DNA of 64,000 nt from AC-37 sp036389835. Its GTDB lineage: Bacteria > Actinomycetota > Thermoleophilia > Solirubrobacterales > Thermoleophilaceae. The DNA lies in contig DASVWC010000010.1 in assembly GCA_036389835.1 (NCBI GenBank), positions 47,773 through 111,772 on the forward strand, read 5' to 3'. The notes under the pieces are model-generated. The model had not been told where the DNA came from and searched no databases. It saw only the letters and a list, made by a program, of their open reading frames with translations. Shown piece by piece: positions 8,262 to 17,360 of this stretch (positions are counted from its first letter, which is position 1; each line of letters begins with the position of its first letter). The position numbers and the translations under genes were made by a program.

Positions 8262-11200
8262 CGGCGAGACGCACACCACTCGCCGGGCGGCGACGGCGGC
8301 GCAGCACGAGGTCTGGCTCGCCGCACAGCGCGAGCCCGAATCGGGCCGCTACAACATCCCGCTCGACCTCGAGTTCGAGGGCCCTGTCGACGTCGCCGCG
8401 CTGCGCGCGGCCCTCGGCGACCTGCTCGCGCGGCACCCGGCACTGCGCTCGTCCTTCTCGGCGCGCCGCGGCACGCTCGAGCAGCTCGTCGCGCGGAAGC
8501 CGCCCTTCCCGTTCGGCACGGACCGTCGGCCGGACGCATACCACCGCGACGCTGCGCTGTCATGGGCGGCCGAGGCGGCCGCCAGACCGCTCGACCTGAC
8601 CACCCCGCCGCCGCTGCGCGCGGACTTGCTGGTGCATCCCGACGGCGCGCTGCTCGTCGTGACTGTCCACCACATAGTCGCCGACGGCTGGTCCATGGAG
8701 GTCGTCGCCCGGCACATCGCCGAGGCCTACCGCGCCAGGCTGGCCGGCGCGGCGCCCGCGCTGGGAGTCGGGCAGGCCGCGCCGCCGGTCGAACTCGAGG
8801 CGGACGCCTCGTACTGGCTTCGGCTGCTCTCGGGCGACTGGCGACAGTTCGCTCCCATCCCCGACTTCGTGCGCCCGGCGGGGCCGGGCCCGCCCGCCGA
8901 CTCGGAGACCAACCTGCCGCCCGAGGCGTACCGGGCTCTCATGGAAGTCGCGGCCACCCGCCGGGTCACACCGGCGGCGGTCGTTCTCACCGGCTGGGCG
9001 CTGCTTCTGCACGCCGTCACGGGTGAGGACGACGGCGTCCTCGCCATGCCGTTCCACGGACGGCCCGACGGAGCCGGCCATGACGAGGTCGATCAGTACG
9101 CACGGCTACTGCCGATCCGCAGCACGTTCGGCCGGGACGAGCCTTTCAGCGAGTTGCTCGGGCGGCTCGCGGACCAGGTCCTCGACTCCGGCGAGCACTC
9201 GCTGGTCCCGGTCCAGCGGCTCCGCCAGATTCGCGGCGAGGACGGACTCTCCGCGTTTCCGCCGCGCGTGGTCTACGGGCACGTCGTCGCGGCGGGCGAG
9301 TCGTGGCAGGTCGAGGACACGACGATCAGGGTGGTGGAGCACCACGTCAGCTCGGCCAAGCACGAGCTGGCGGTGACCGCCATCGAGCGACCAGGCGGGC
9401 TCCGGATTCGGATCGACTACGACGCCGCGGTGTTTCGGGCGGAGACGGCCGAGCTAAGGCTCCACCAGCTCGTGCGCCTCGTCACGGCCGCCGCAGCGCG
9501 CCCGGACGAGTCCTGCATCGACCTGCTGGCCGCGCTGGCGCCGCGGCCGCGGGTGGGGGCGATGGACGACCCCGGGGCGGAGCCGGGACCTACGACCGTC
9601 AGCGCGCTCGTGCTCTCGCACGCGGCCCGTCGTCCGGGCGCCGTCGCGGTCCGCTCGGGCGATCAGGTCGTCACCTACGGGGAGCTCGTCGAGCGTGCCG
9701 CCGCGCTCGCGCAATGGCTGCATTCCCGCGCCGTGGGGAGCGGCGCAATCGTCGCCCTGCTCCTGCCGCCCGGTGCGGATGCGGTCACGGCCATGCTCGC
9801 CACTGCCCTGGCCGGCGCCGCCTACCTGCCGCTCGACCCCGCCTATCCGGACGCCCAGCTCGAGGGCATCGTCGCCGACGCGGCTCCGCGGCTCGTCCTC
9901 ACCGGGTCGGAGGACGCGGATCGCATCCGCACGCCGGACGTCGTCGCACATCCGCTCGCCGACGCTCTCGCCTCCGCGTCCGAGCTGCCCACCGAGCCGC
10001 CGGTCGGGGCCGATCCGGACACGCCACTCAACGTGCTCTACACCTCCGGCTCGACCGGACGCCCGAAGGGCGTCGTGCTGCCGCACAGGGGTATCGCCCG
10101 GCTCGCGCGACGCGCCGGCTTCCTGCCGCTCGACGAAACGGACGTCGTCTCCCAGCTCTCGCCCCTCAACTTCGACGGCGCGACGTACGAGATCTGGGGC
10201 GCTCTGATGCACGGCGCCGAGCTCGTCGTCCTGCCGCGCGAGCTGGCCCTCGACCCGCGCCGGCTTCGCGACGCGCTGCGCCGGCACGCGGTGACGACGC
10301 TGCTCGTGACCACGCCGCTGCTCAACCGAATCGTCGACGAAGCGCCCGATCTGCTTCATCCGCTCCGGCGCGTCTACTTCGGCGGCGAGCGCGTGTCGGT
10401 GCCCCACGTCCGGCGCGCACTCGCGTGGTGCCGGCCGGGCACGCTGATCCACAGCTACGGGCCGACGGAGAACTCCTTCACCTCGACGTGGCATCCGGTC
10501 GAGTCGGTCGACGAGCGGGCGCACACCGTGCCGATCGGACGCCCGGTACCCGGTACCCAAGCGCATGTGGTCTTCCCCGGCACGCTCATCCCGGCCCCGG
10601 TCGGAGCCCCGGGCGAGCTGGTGCTCGGAGGCGCCGGCGTGGCGTGCGGTTATCTCGGCGACCCCGAGCAGACCGCGGAGCGTTTCGTTCCCGATCCGTT
10701 CAGCCGCGCCGCGGGCGCGCGGCTCTACCGAACTGGGGACCGTGCGCGCTGGACCCCCGCGGCGGAGCTCGAGTTCGTCGGTCGCGACGACAAGCAGGTC
10801 AAGGTCCGTAGCCAGCGCGTGGAGCTGGGTGAGGTCGAAGCCGCCCTGAACGCGCTGCCGAGCGTGGTGTCCTCGTTCGTCACGGCGCGCTCGAACGCCC
10901 GTGACGAGACCGAGATCGTCGCGTATGCCGTGCTCAGCGGAGGCGCACGCCTGGAGGACATCCGGGCCGAGCTCCGTGCCGCACTACCGTCATTCGCAGT
11001 CCCGAGCCACCTCGTAGCGCTCCCAGAGCTGCCGCTCCGCCCGAACGGGAAGGTCGACCGCGAGCGACTGCCCGCGCCCCACGGGAGCCCGGCCGCGCCC
11101 GCGACGGTCGACCTCGAGGACGGGCTGGCGGTCGTGCACGCAGCGTGGTGCGAAGTGCTGGAGCTGCCGCCGCCGACCCCGGACACGAACTTCTTCGACG

Positions 11201-12645
11201 CCGGCGGGCACTCCCTGCAGCTCGTCGAGCTCCAGGGGGCGCTCGAGCGCCGGACCGGATCGGAGCTGCCGATAGCCGATCTGCTGCGACACACGACCGT
11301 CCGGGCGCAGGCCGCCCTCATCGACGCCGCGCCCCCTTCCCTCCCCCGTCGCGCCGGCAGCCCCGAGCCGGACGACGCGATCGCGGTGATCGGAATGGCC
11401 TGCCGGTTCGCGGGCTCCCCGACGCTCGGCGCGTTCTGGGAGAACCTGCGCGAGGGCCGCGATTGCATATCGACGGGCACCCCGCTGGTCACCCCGCTGA
11501 AGGACGGCGCGCGCCGCATCGCCCGCTGGGGCACGCTGCCCGATGGCGAGACGTTCGACGCCGAGTTCCTCGGCCTCTCGGAGGCAGAGGCGGACGCGCT
11601 CGATCCGCAGCACGGCATCTTCTACGAGTGCCTGTGGGCCGCGGTCGAGGACGCAGGGCTGCGCATTTCCGACATCGCGGCCCAGACGAGCCTTTACGCG
11701 GGTCGCCCGCGTTTCACGACCAAGTCCCCGTCGCACGAGCCGGCGTGGGGCGTCCGCGCCGACGACGTCGTCGGCTCGGACGCGACGTTCATGAATTCGC
11801 GGTTCTCGTACTGGCACGACCTCTGCGGCGAGAGCGTCTTCGTCGACACCGCGTGCTCGACGTCGCTCGTCGCCACGCACCTAGCGTGCTCGAGCCTTCT
11901 CGGCGGCAGCAGCGCGTATGCGCTGGCGGGCGGCGTGTCGCTCGACGAGAGCTCCGCCTCCGGCTCGTACCTCTACGTGCCCGGATACCTCTACTCCGAG
12001 GACGGATACTGCCGCCCGTTCGACCGCGACGCGAGCGGGACCGTTGGGGGCGACGGCGCCGGCGTCGTCGTGCTGCGCCGGCTCTCCGACGCGGTCCGCG
12101 ACGGCGATCCGATCTACGCAGTCATCCGCGGAAGCGCCATCAACAACGACGGCCGTGCGCGCATCGGCTACTCGGCGCCGGGAGTCGAGGGCCAGACGCG
12201 CGTCCTACGCAAGGCTCTGGACGCCGCCGGGGTGCGCGGCGACGCGGTCCGCTACGTGGAGGCGCACGGCACCGGGACGCGCCTCGGCGACACGATCGAA
12301 GCCACCGCGCTGACGGACGCGCTCGGCTGGGAGGGCCCCGAGGTGGTCGTCGGCGGCGTGAAGGCCTCGATCGGTCACACGAACTCCGCCGCCGGGGTGG
12401 CCGGCCTGATCAAGACGGTGCTCGCCGTGTACAACGGCTACATCCCGGCCACCCCAAACGTCCGCAACCCGATCGGTGAGCTGACCCGGCTAGGCGATCG
12501 CTTCGCTCTCGTGCCGGAAGGACGGCCATGGCCGGCTAACGGCGCGAGGCGCACCGCCGGCGTTAGCTCGTTCGGCGTGGGCGGGGCCAACGCGCACGTG
12601 GTCGTCCAGGAGCATCCGGCGCCGCGCGATGCGGCGCCGGCCTAG
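8248..12645 (+). CDS. Hybrid NRPS-PKS: C-A-PCP-KS
   Basis: The 1465-residue megasynthase has four domains. Condensation (about 12-430): HHIVADG with catalytic His142. Adenylation (about 450-930): TSGSTGRPKG near 599, FDGATYEIW with Asp643, YGPTEN at 737, YRTGD and NGKVDR. Carrier: FFDAGGHSL with Ser989. Ketosynthase (about 1020-1460): active Cys1203 in TACSTS, His1340 in EAHGTG, His1377 in HTNSAAG. All catalytic residues are present. My hand-read specificity code is D-G-Y-L-Y-G-S-F-T-K, matching nothing I know; a branched aliphatic substrate is a weak guess. No acyltransferase follows in the same protein; the next gene carries a degenerate one. Confidence 0.93.
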   Translation: MAPPDGETHTTRRAATAAQHEVWLAAQREPESGRYNIPLDLEFEGPVDVAALRAALGDLLARHPALRSSFSARRGTLEQLVARKPPFPFGTDRRPDAYHRDAALSWAAEAAARPLDLTTPPPLRADLLVHPDGALLVVTVHHIVADGWSMEVVARHIAEAYRARLAGAAPALGVGQAAPPVELEADASYWLRLLSGDWRQFAPIPDFVRPAGPGPPADSETNLPPEAYRALMEVAATRRVTPAAVVLTGWALLLHAVTGEDDGVLAMPFHGRPDGAGHDEVDQYARLLPIRSTFGRDEPFSELLGRLADQVLDSGEHSLVPVQRLRQIRGEDGLSAFPPRVVYGHVVAAGESWQVEDTTIRVVEHHVSSAKHELAVTAIERPGGLRIRIDYDAAVFRAETAELRLHQLVRLVTAAAARPDESCIDLLAALAPRPRVGAMDDPGAEPGPTTVSALVLSHAARRPGAVAVRSGDQVVTYGELVERAAALAQWLHSRAVGSGAIVALLLPPGADAVTAMLATALAGAAYLPLDPAYPDAQLEGIVADAAPRLVLTGSEDADRIRTPDVVAHPLADALASASELPTEPPVGADPDTPLNVLYTSGSTGRPKGVVLPHRGIARLARRAGFLPLDETDVVSQLSPLNFDGATYEIWGALMHGAELVVLPRELALDPRRLRDALRRHAVTTLLVTTPLLNRIVDEAPDLLHPLRRVYFGGERVSVPHVRRALAWCRPGTLIHSYGPTENSFTSTWHPVESVDERAHTVPIGRPVPGTQAHVVFPGTLIPAPVGAPGELVLGGAGVACGYLGDPEQTAERFVPDPFSRAAGARLYRTGDRARWTPAAELEFVGRDDKQVKVRSQRVELGEVEAALNALPSVVSSFVTARSNARDETEIVAYAVLSGGARLEDIRAELRAALPSFAVPSHLVALPELPLRPNGKVDRERLPAPHGSPAAPATVDLEDGLAVVHAAWCEVLELPPPTPDTNFFDAGGHSLQLVELQGALERRTGSELPIADLLRHTTVRAQAALIDAAPPSLPRRAGSPEPDDAIAVIGMACRFAGSPTLGAFWENLREGRDCISTGTPLVTPLKDGARRIARWGTLPDGETFDAEFLGLSEAEADALDPQHGIFYECLWAAVEDAGLRISDIAAQTSLYAGRPRFTTKSPSHEPAWGVRADDVVGSDATFMNSRFSYWHDLCGESVFVDTACSTSLVATHLACSSLLGGSSAYALAGGVSLDESSASGSYLYVPGYLYSEDGYCRPFDRDASGTVGGDGAGVVVLRRLSDAVRDGDPIYAVIRGSAINNDGRARIGYSAPGVEGQTRVLRKALDAAGVRGDAVRYVEAHGTGTRLGDTIEATALTDALGWEGPEVVVGGVKASIGHTNSAAGVAGLIKTVLAVYNGYIPATPNVRNPIGELTRLGDRFALVPEGRPWPANGARRTAGVSSFGVGGANAHVVVQEHPAPRDAAPA

Positions 12646-12657
12646 CGGGGGGCCCCG

Positions 12658-14313
12658 GTGACCGGGGAAGACCGACACGCCGAGCGATACCGGATCGTGG
12701 CGCTGTCCGCGCGCACCCCCGAGGCGCTGGCCGACATGCGCCGAGCCGTGGCCGACCATCTTGCCGGTGGGACCTCGGATCTCGACGACGTGGTCTGGAC
12801 GCTGGCCGCGGGGCGCGAACGATTCCGGTACCGCGCGGCCGCGGTGGGGCTCGACGCGGCTGCGCTCGTGGCGGAGCTGAGCGGCGAGGCGGACGGGGAG
12901 GGTCTTCCAGCCTCGGGCTTCGCGGCCGGGCGGGCGACGCCCGCCGACGCGTCAGTCGCGTTCGTGTTCGACGGCGCTATCGACGCTCGCTCCGACCATG
13001 GGCTCGGGGCCTACCGCGCCCATCCGGAGGTGAGACGCTGGGTCGACCGTGCCTCCGAGGTCGTGGGTAACGACCTGGCCGCACTCCTCGCCGAACCCGA
13101 GGGTGCCGTCCCACCTGGCGCAGTCATCGCCGTCGGACTCGGCGTCGCGCGCCAGCTCGAGGCGTGGGGCGTCGCTCCCGACGCGGTGTACGGACGCGGT
13201 GCGGGCGAGATCACGGCCGCCGTCGCCCAGCGAACGATCGAGTTCGACGAGGCGCTGCGCGCCGCGACACGCCGAGCGGACGCGGGCACGCGATCCGAGG
13301 GCCAGCTGCCGGCCGTCGACGCCGTGGCGGGAGGGCCGGCCGTGGTCGTGGAGGTAGGCGCCTCGTGGGAGCTGGCGGCCGCGCTGGACCAAGCATTGGA
13401 CGACGCGGCGGTCATGAGCACGAGCGACCCGGTGATGGACGGCGCGCTCGCTCTCGCGATGACGGTCGCCGACCTGTGGTGTCAGGGCCTGGAGCTCGAC
13501 GTGGCGCTCGGCCGGCCGGGGCGGCGGACACATCTGCCGCCGTATGCGTTTCAGCGGCCCGGGTGGCGCCCGCCCGCGCCCCCCCAACGGCGGGCCGTCG
13601 CGCGCGCCTGGCGCAGGGCGTTCGGCGCCACACCTGGCGACGACGCGGTGGCCGCGCCGGTGGCCGACGACGCTAGCGCGCCGTTCCGGCTCCGCCGGGA
13701 GCTGCGCCGTGAGCTCGGCAGCGCGCCTGAAACGGGCGCCCTTCGAGCCGACCCCCGCTTCGCCGCCGTCGTAGCGGCGACCGAGGCGACCGCCCGCGAG
13801 GCGCGAACCGAAGAACGGGCGCGCGGCGAGACCGCGCCGCTCACGCCGCTCCAGCAGCGCGTGCTCTTCCAGGAACTGGTCCGACGCGTGCCAAGCGACG
13901 AGCACAACCTCATCGCTGCTCACGACTTGCCCGGCGCGCTGGACGCCGTCGCGATGTCGGCCGCGTTCGAGCACGTGCAGTGGCGACGGGCCGGCCTGCG
14001 CACCGTCTTCCGCCAAGACGGCGAGCGCTGGGTGAGCGTGATCCAGTCGCGACCGCTGGCTTCGCTCGCCGTGCACGACAGCTCGGCGGCCGACGCCGCG
14101 GACGAGGTGGCGCGCCGGCCGTTCGACGTGGTCGACGCGCCGCTCGTACGCGCGGCTCTGGTCCGGGGCGAGCACGACGTGCTGGTGGTCGTGCTGCACC
14201 GCGCGCTGGCCGACGCGCTCGGGCCGGAAATGGTCCTCGCGGAGATGCTCGAGGCATATGGCCCAGTCGAGGGCGTTCGCGGCCCCGCCTCACCGCACGG
14301 GCGCGCCTCGTGA
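12658..14313 (+). CDS. Degenerate acyltransferase plus partial condensation domain
   Basis: The 551-residue product starts at GTG 12658 behind a GGGGG tract. Residues 10-40 (YRIVALSARTPEALADMRRA) are the linker that normally joins KS to AT. The AT-like part follows, but GQGSQ is replaced by DGAIDA and the nucleophile motif GHSxGE reads GRGAGE (179-184): Gly181 replaces serine, and no FHS histidine is seen. The post-AT signature LPPYAFQRPGW is kept. Next comes only the first lobe of a condensation domain (APLTPLQQRVLFQE) with HHxxxDG decayed to LHRALADA. There is no carrier site. The frame is intact, so it may be structural rather than dead. GTGA coupling to the next gene. Confidence 0.8.
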   Translation: MTGEDRHAERYRIVALSARTPEALADMRRAVADHLAGGTSDLDDVVWTLAAGRERFRYRAAAVGLDAAALVAELSGEADGEGLPASGFAAGRATPADASVAFVFDGAIDARSDHGLGAYRAHPEVRRWVDRASEVVGNDLAALLAEPEGAVPPGAVIAVGLGVARQLEAWGVAPDAVYGRGAGEITAAVAQRTIEFDEALRAATRRADAGTRSEGQLPAVDAVAGGPAVVVEVGASWELAAALDQALDDAAVMSTSDPVMDGALALAMTVADLWCQGLELDVALGRPGRRTHLPPYAFQRPGWRPPAPPQRRAVARAWRRAFGATPGDDAVAAPVADDASAPFRLRRELRRELGSAPETGALRADPRFAAVVAATEATAREARTEERARGETAPLTPLQQRVLFQELVRRVPSDEHNLIAAHDLPGALDAVAMSAAFEHVQWRRAGLRTVFRQDGERWVSVIQSRPLASLAVHDSSAADAADEVARRPFDVVDAPLVRAALVRGEHDVLVVVLHRALADALGPEMVLAEMLEAYGPVEGVRGPASPHGRAS

Positions 14314-17300
14314 CCTTGCCCGTGTCGCTCGCGCTCGGACTGCACGAGCACGTGCGACGGCACGCCGAGGCCACGCCGGGGTCGCGCGCCCTGGCCTGGC
14401 CGTCGGGAGCGGCGACGTACGCGGAGCTCGACCGTGCCGCCGCCGCCTACGCCGCAGAGCTCCGCCGCTTCGGCATCGCCGGCCGCTTCGTTCCCGTCGT
14501 GCTCGAGCCCACGGTCGAGCGGGTGGCCGCGCTACTCGCCGTGCTCCGGCTGGGTGGCGCGTACGCAGCGCTGGATCCCGCCTGGCCGGAGCGGCGGTTG
14601 CGCGATGCGGTACGCCAACTCGACCCGCCGGTGGCCGTCGGAGTCCTGCCGGTCGAGGGTGCGCCGTCAACGTGGCGCCCGCCGCCCTTCGAGGACGTGG
14701 CCGGCGAAGTGGGGACCGAGACGACCGCCTGGGCGGCAACGGATCCCTGCTGCGTGTTCTTCACGTCCGGCACCACGGGGCGGCCGAAGGGCGTCGTCGT
14801 CTCCCACCAGGCGATAGCCCGGCTGCTCGTGCCCGGGTCGTTCGCCGACTTCGGGCCCGGCACGGCGATCCTCCAGGCGGCACCGCTCTGGTGGGATGCC
14901 GGCGCCTTCGAGCTGTGGGGTGCGCTCGCGACGGGCGGAACCGCGGTGCTGTCGCCCGAGGCCCGCCTGACGCCGCGGGATCTCGCCCGCCGGGTCGCCG
15001 GCGAGGGCGTGAATACGCTGTGGCTGACGGCCTCCCTCTTCAACGTCTTCGTCGACGAGGAGCCGGGGGCGTTCGCGGGGACGGACCTCGTCGTGACCGG
15101 CGGAGAGCGGCTGTCGGTGCCCCACATCCGGCACTTCCTCGACGCGCATCCTGAGATCACGCTCGTCAACGGGTACGGGCCGGTGGAGAGCACGGTCTTC
15201 GCCACGACTCACAGGGTGGAACCGCGTGACTGCGACCGTCCGCACGGCATCCCGATCGGCCGGCCCGTCCCGCACACAGATGTCCTTGTGCTCGATGGAG
15301 ATCGCAGCTGCGGCCCAGGCGAGCGGGGCGAACTCTGCATCGCCGGGCCGGGCGTCGCGCTCGGCTACCTGATCCCGCCCGCCGACGAGCGGCTCGGCTT
15401 CGTCGAGCCGGGCGGCGACGCTCCCCGCATCTACCGGACCGGCGACCTAGGCCTTCGCGACGATGACGGCATCCTCCACTACCTGGGTCGCACGGACCGT
15501 CAGGTAAAGGTCCGCGGGCACCGGCTCGAGCCGGCGGGAATCGAGCGGATCGTGGCCGAGGTCGAAGGCGTGCGTCACGTGGCCGTAGTGCCCCGCCGCG
15601 ACGCGGCCGGCCGGGTCGTCGAGCTGCTGGCGTTCTACACGACCCGCGACGGTCGTCCGGAGCCCGCCGTGCGTGCCCACGCTGAGACACTGCTCCCCAA
15701 GGATCAGCTGCCGGCCGCGTTCGTGCACCTCGAACGGATGCCCCTGACCTCGAACGGGAAGCTCGACGATGACGCGCTGCTGGCCGCTCACGAGCGGGGC
15801 GCGCCACCCGCGCACGGGGTCGCGGGTTCCGGCAGCGTCGCGCTCGTGGCCGACGTGTTCGCCGAGGTCCTCGGACACCCGGCCGTCCCGCCCGCGGCCG
15901 CGTTCGCGGACCTGGGGGGCTCGTCCCTCGACGCGATCCGCGCATGCGCGCGCCTCGAGGACCGGCTCGGCGTCCCGGTCCCCGTGAGCGTCCTGCTCGA
16001 ATGCGGAACCGCCGAGGCGCTCGCGCGCCATCTTGACGCGCGCCGTGACCGCGCGAGCGCGTATGGGCGCGCGACGGCGGGTGGGCGGGTGCCGCTCACG
16101 CCTGTCCAGACCGCGTTCTTGTTGGACGCGCTGCTCGAGCTCGGCGACACGTCGGGGCACTGCGTGCTGGCGTGGGAGCTTCGCGGCGACCTCGACCGGG
16201 ACGCGCTGGAGCTGGCGCTCGGCGACGTGCAGGACAGGCACGAGGCACTGCGCTCTCGCTACGGGGTCGGCGACGAGCCGGTCGCCCTACCTTTCGACCG
16301 CCCGCCGCCGGCGCTCGAGGAGACCGGACCGGCGCACTCCGTCGAGGCGGCCGCCGCGGCGGCGATCGAGCTGCTCGGACGCCCGCTCGACATCGTTGCG
16401 GGCGCCGTCTGGCGCGCGGTGCTGGCCACCAGCGCCGGCGGCAGCGCCGTCCTCGGGATCGTCGTGAGCCACATCGCCTTCGACGGTTGGTCCGAGTCGG
16501 TCCTCGCACGTGACCTGTCCACGGCGTACCGTGCGCGCTCGGCGGGAGGGACTCCGCGGTTCGCCCGCCCCGCGCCGACCCTCGCCGAGCTGGCGCACGC
16601 GGAGCGCGCGCGCCTCGACTCGGTCGACCTCACGCGCCAGCGCGCATACTGGCGCGAGGAGCTGCGCGGGCTGAAGGCGCTCGAGCTGCCCGAGGCGCGG
16701 AGCCCCGCGCGCCGGCCCGAGCGCCGGGTCCTGACGATCGCGGGTCGCGACGTGCGAGCGCTGCGCGGCCGCCCGCGTGAGCCGGGCGTGTCGCCGCTCG
16801 GGCGGCTCGTCGCCGCGCACGCCGAGGCGGTGTCCGCGGCGACGGGCGCAACGGACTTCGGAATCGGCGTTCCGGTGGCGCGGCGTGCGGGCCCGGAGCT
16901 CGAGACGGCGATCGGCTGCCTGATCGGCATGCTCTGCCTGCGGGGCCGGCCGCGCGGCGGTGGGACGCCGGACTCGCTCGAGCGCTCCGCCGAGTCCATT
17001 CGCGCGGCGCTGCGCATGCAGGACCTCCCGCTCGACGAGCTGGTCCGGATCGTGAACCCCGACCGGGGACGGCGTTGGGCGCTCTACCAGACGATCCTCA
17101 CGCTCCAGAACCAGCCCCCGAGCGCGCTCGACCTCGATGGGGTCGAGACGCGCCGCCTCGACGTGCCTCACATCGGCATCCCGACCGATCTGCTCGCCGA
17201 GGTGTGGAGCGGCCCCGCGGACGAGCTGCGCATCGCCATCACCGGGCACTTGGGCGACCTAGTCGATCGCGTCGCCGCCGCGTACGGCGTCGCGCTCGCG

Positions 17301-17360
17301 GTCGAGCCGGTCGGAGGCGGCGCCGGTGCGGGTACGGCCGGGGGCATCGCCGCCCGCTAG
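14310..17360 (+). CDS. NRPS: A-PCP-C, terminal condensation domain
   Basis: The product is 1016 residues. GTG 14310 overlaps the TGA of the previous gene (GTGA), which fixes the start. Adenylation (1-500): TSGTTGRPKG from about 152, WDAGAFELW with Asp196, YGPVES, YRTGD and NGKLD. The hand-read code D-A-F-W-V-G-G-V-F-K differs in two places from the known valine code DAFWIGGTFK, so valine or a close relative is likely. Carrier: LGGSSLD with Ser539. Condensation (570-1000): SHIAFDG with catalytic His721; the first His is Ser. The protein ends after this domain with no thioesterase, so the chain may be released onto a free amine. Its 3' end overlaps the convergent gene by 102 bp. Confidence 0.93.
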   Translation: MTLPVSLALGLHEHVRRHAEATPGSRALAWPSGAATYAELDRAAAAYAAELRRFGIAGRFVPVVLEPTVERVAALLAVLRLGGAYAALDPAWPERRLRDAVRQLDPPVAVGVLPVEGAPSTWRPPPFEDVAGEVGTETTAWAATDPCCVFFTSGTTGRPKGVVVSHQAIARLLVPGSFADFGPGTAILQAAPLWWDAGAFELWGALATGGTAVLSPEARLTPRDLARRVAGEGVNTLWLTASLFNVFVDEEPGAFAGTDLVVTGGERLSVPHIRHFLDAHPEITLVNGYGPVESTVFATTHRVEPRDCDRPHGIPIGRPVPHTDVLVLDGDRSCGPGERGELCIAGPGVALGYLIPPADERLGFVEPGGDAPRIYRTGDLGLRDDDGILHYLGRTDRQVKVRGHRLEPAGIERIVAEVEGVRHVAVVPRRDAAGRVVELLAFYTTRDGRPEPAVRAHAETLLPKDQLPAAFVHLERMPLTSNGKLDDDALLAAHERGAPPAHGVAGSGSVALVADVFAEVLGHPAVPPAAAFADLGGSSLDAIRACARLEDRLGVPVPVSVLLECGTAEALARHLDARRDRASAYGRATAGGRVPLTPVQTAFLLDALLELGDTSGHCVLAWELRGDLDRDALELALGDVQDRHEALRSRYGVGDEPVALPFDRPPPALEETGPAHSVEAAAAAAIELLGRPLDIVAGAVWRAVLATSAGGSAVLGIVVSHIAFDGWSESVLARDLSTAYRARSAGGTPRFARPAPTLAELAHAERARLDSVDLTRQRAYWREELRGLKALELPEARSPARRPERRVLTIAGRDVRALRGRPREPGVSPLGRLVAAHAEAVSAATGATDFGIGVPVARRAGPELETAIGCLIGMLCLRGRPRGGGTPDSLERSAESIRAALRMQDLPLDELVRIVNPDRGRRWALYQTILTLQNQPPSALDLDGVETRRLDVPHIGIPTDLLAEVWSGPADELRIAITGHLGDLVDRVAAAYGVALAVEPVGGGAGAGTAGGIAAR

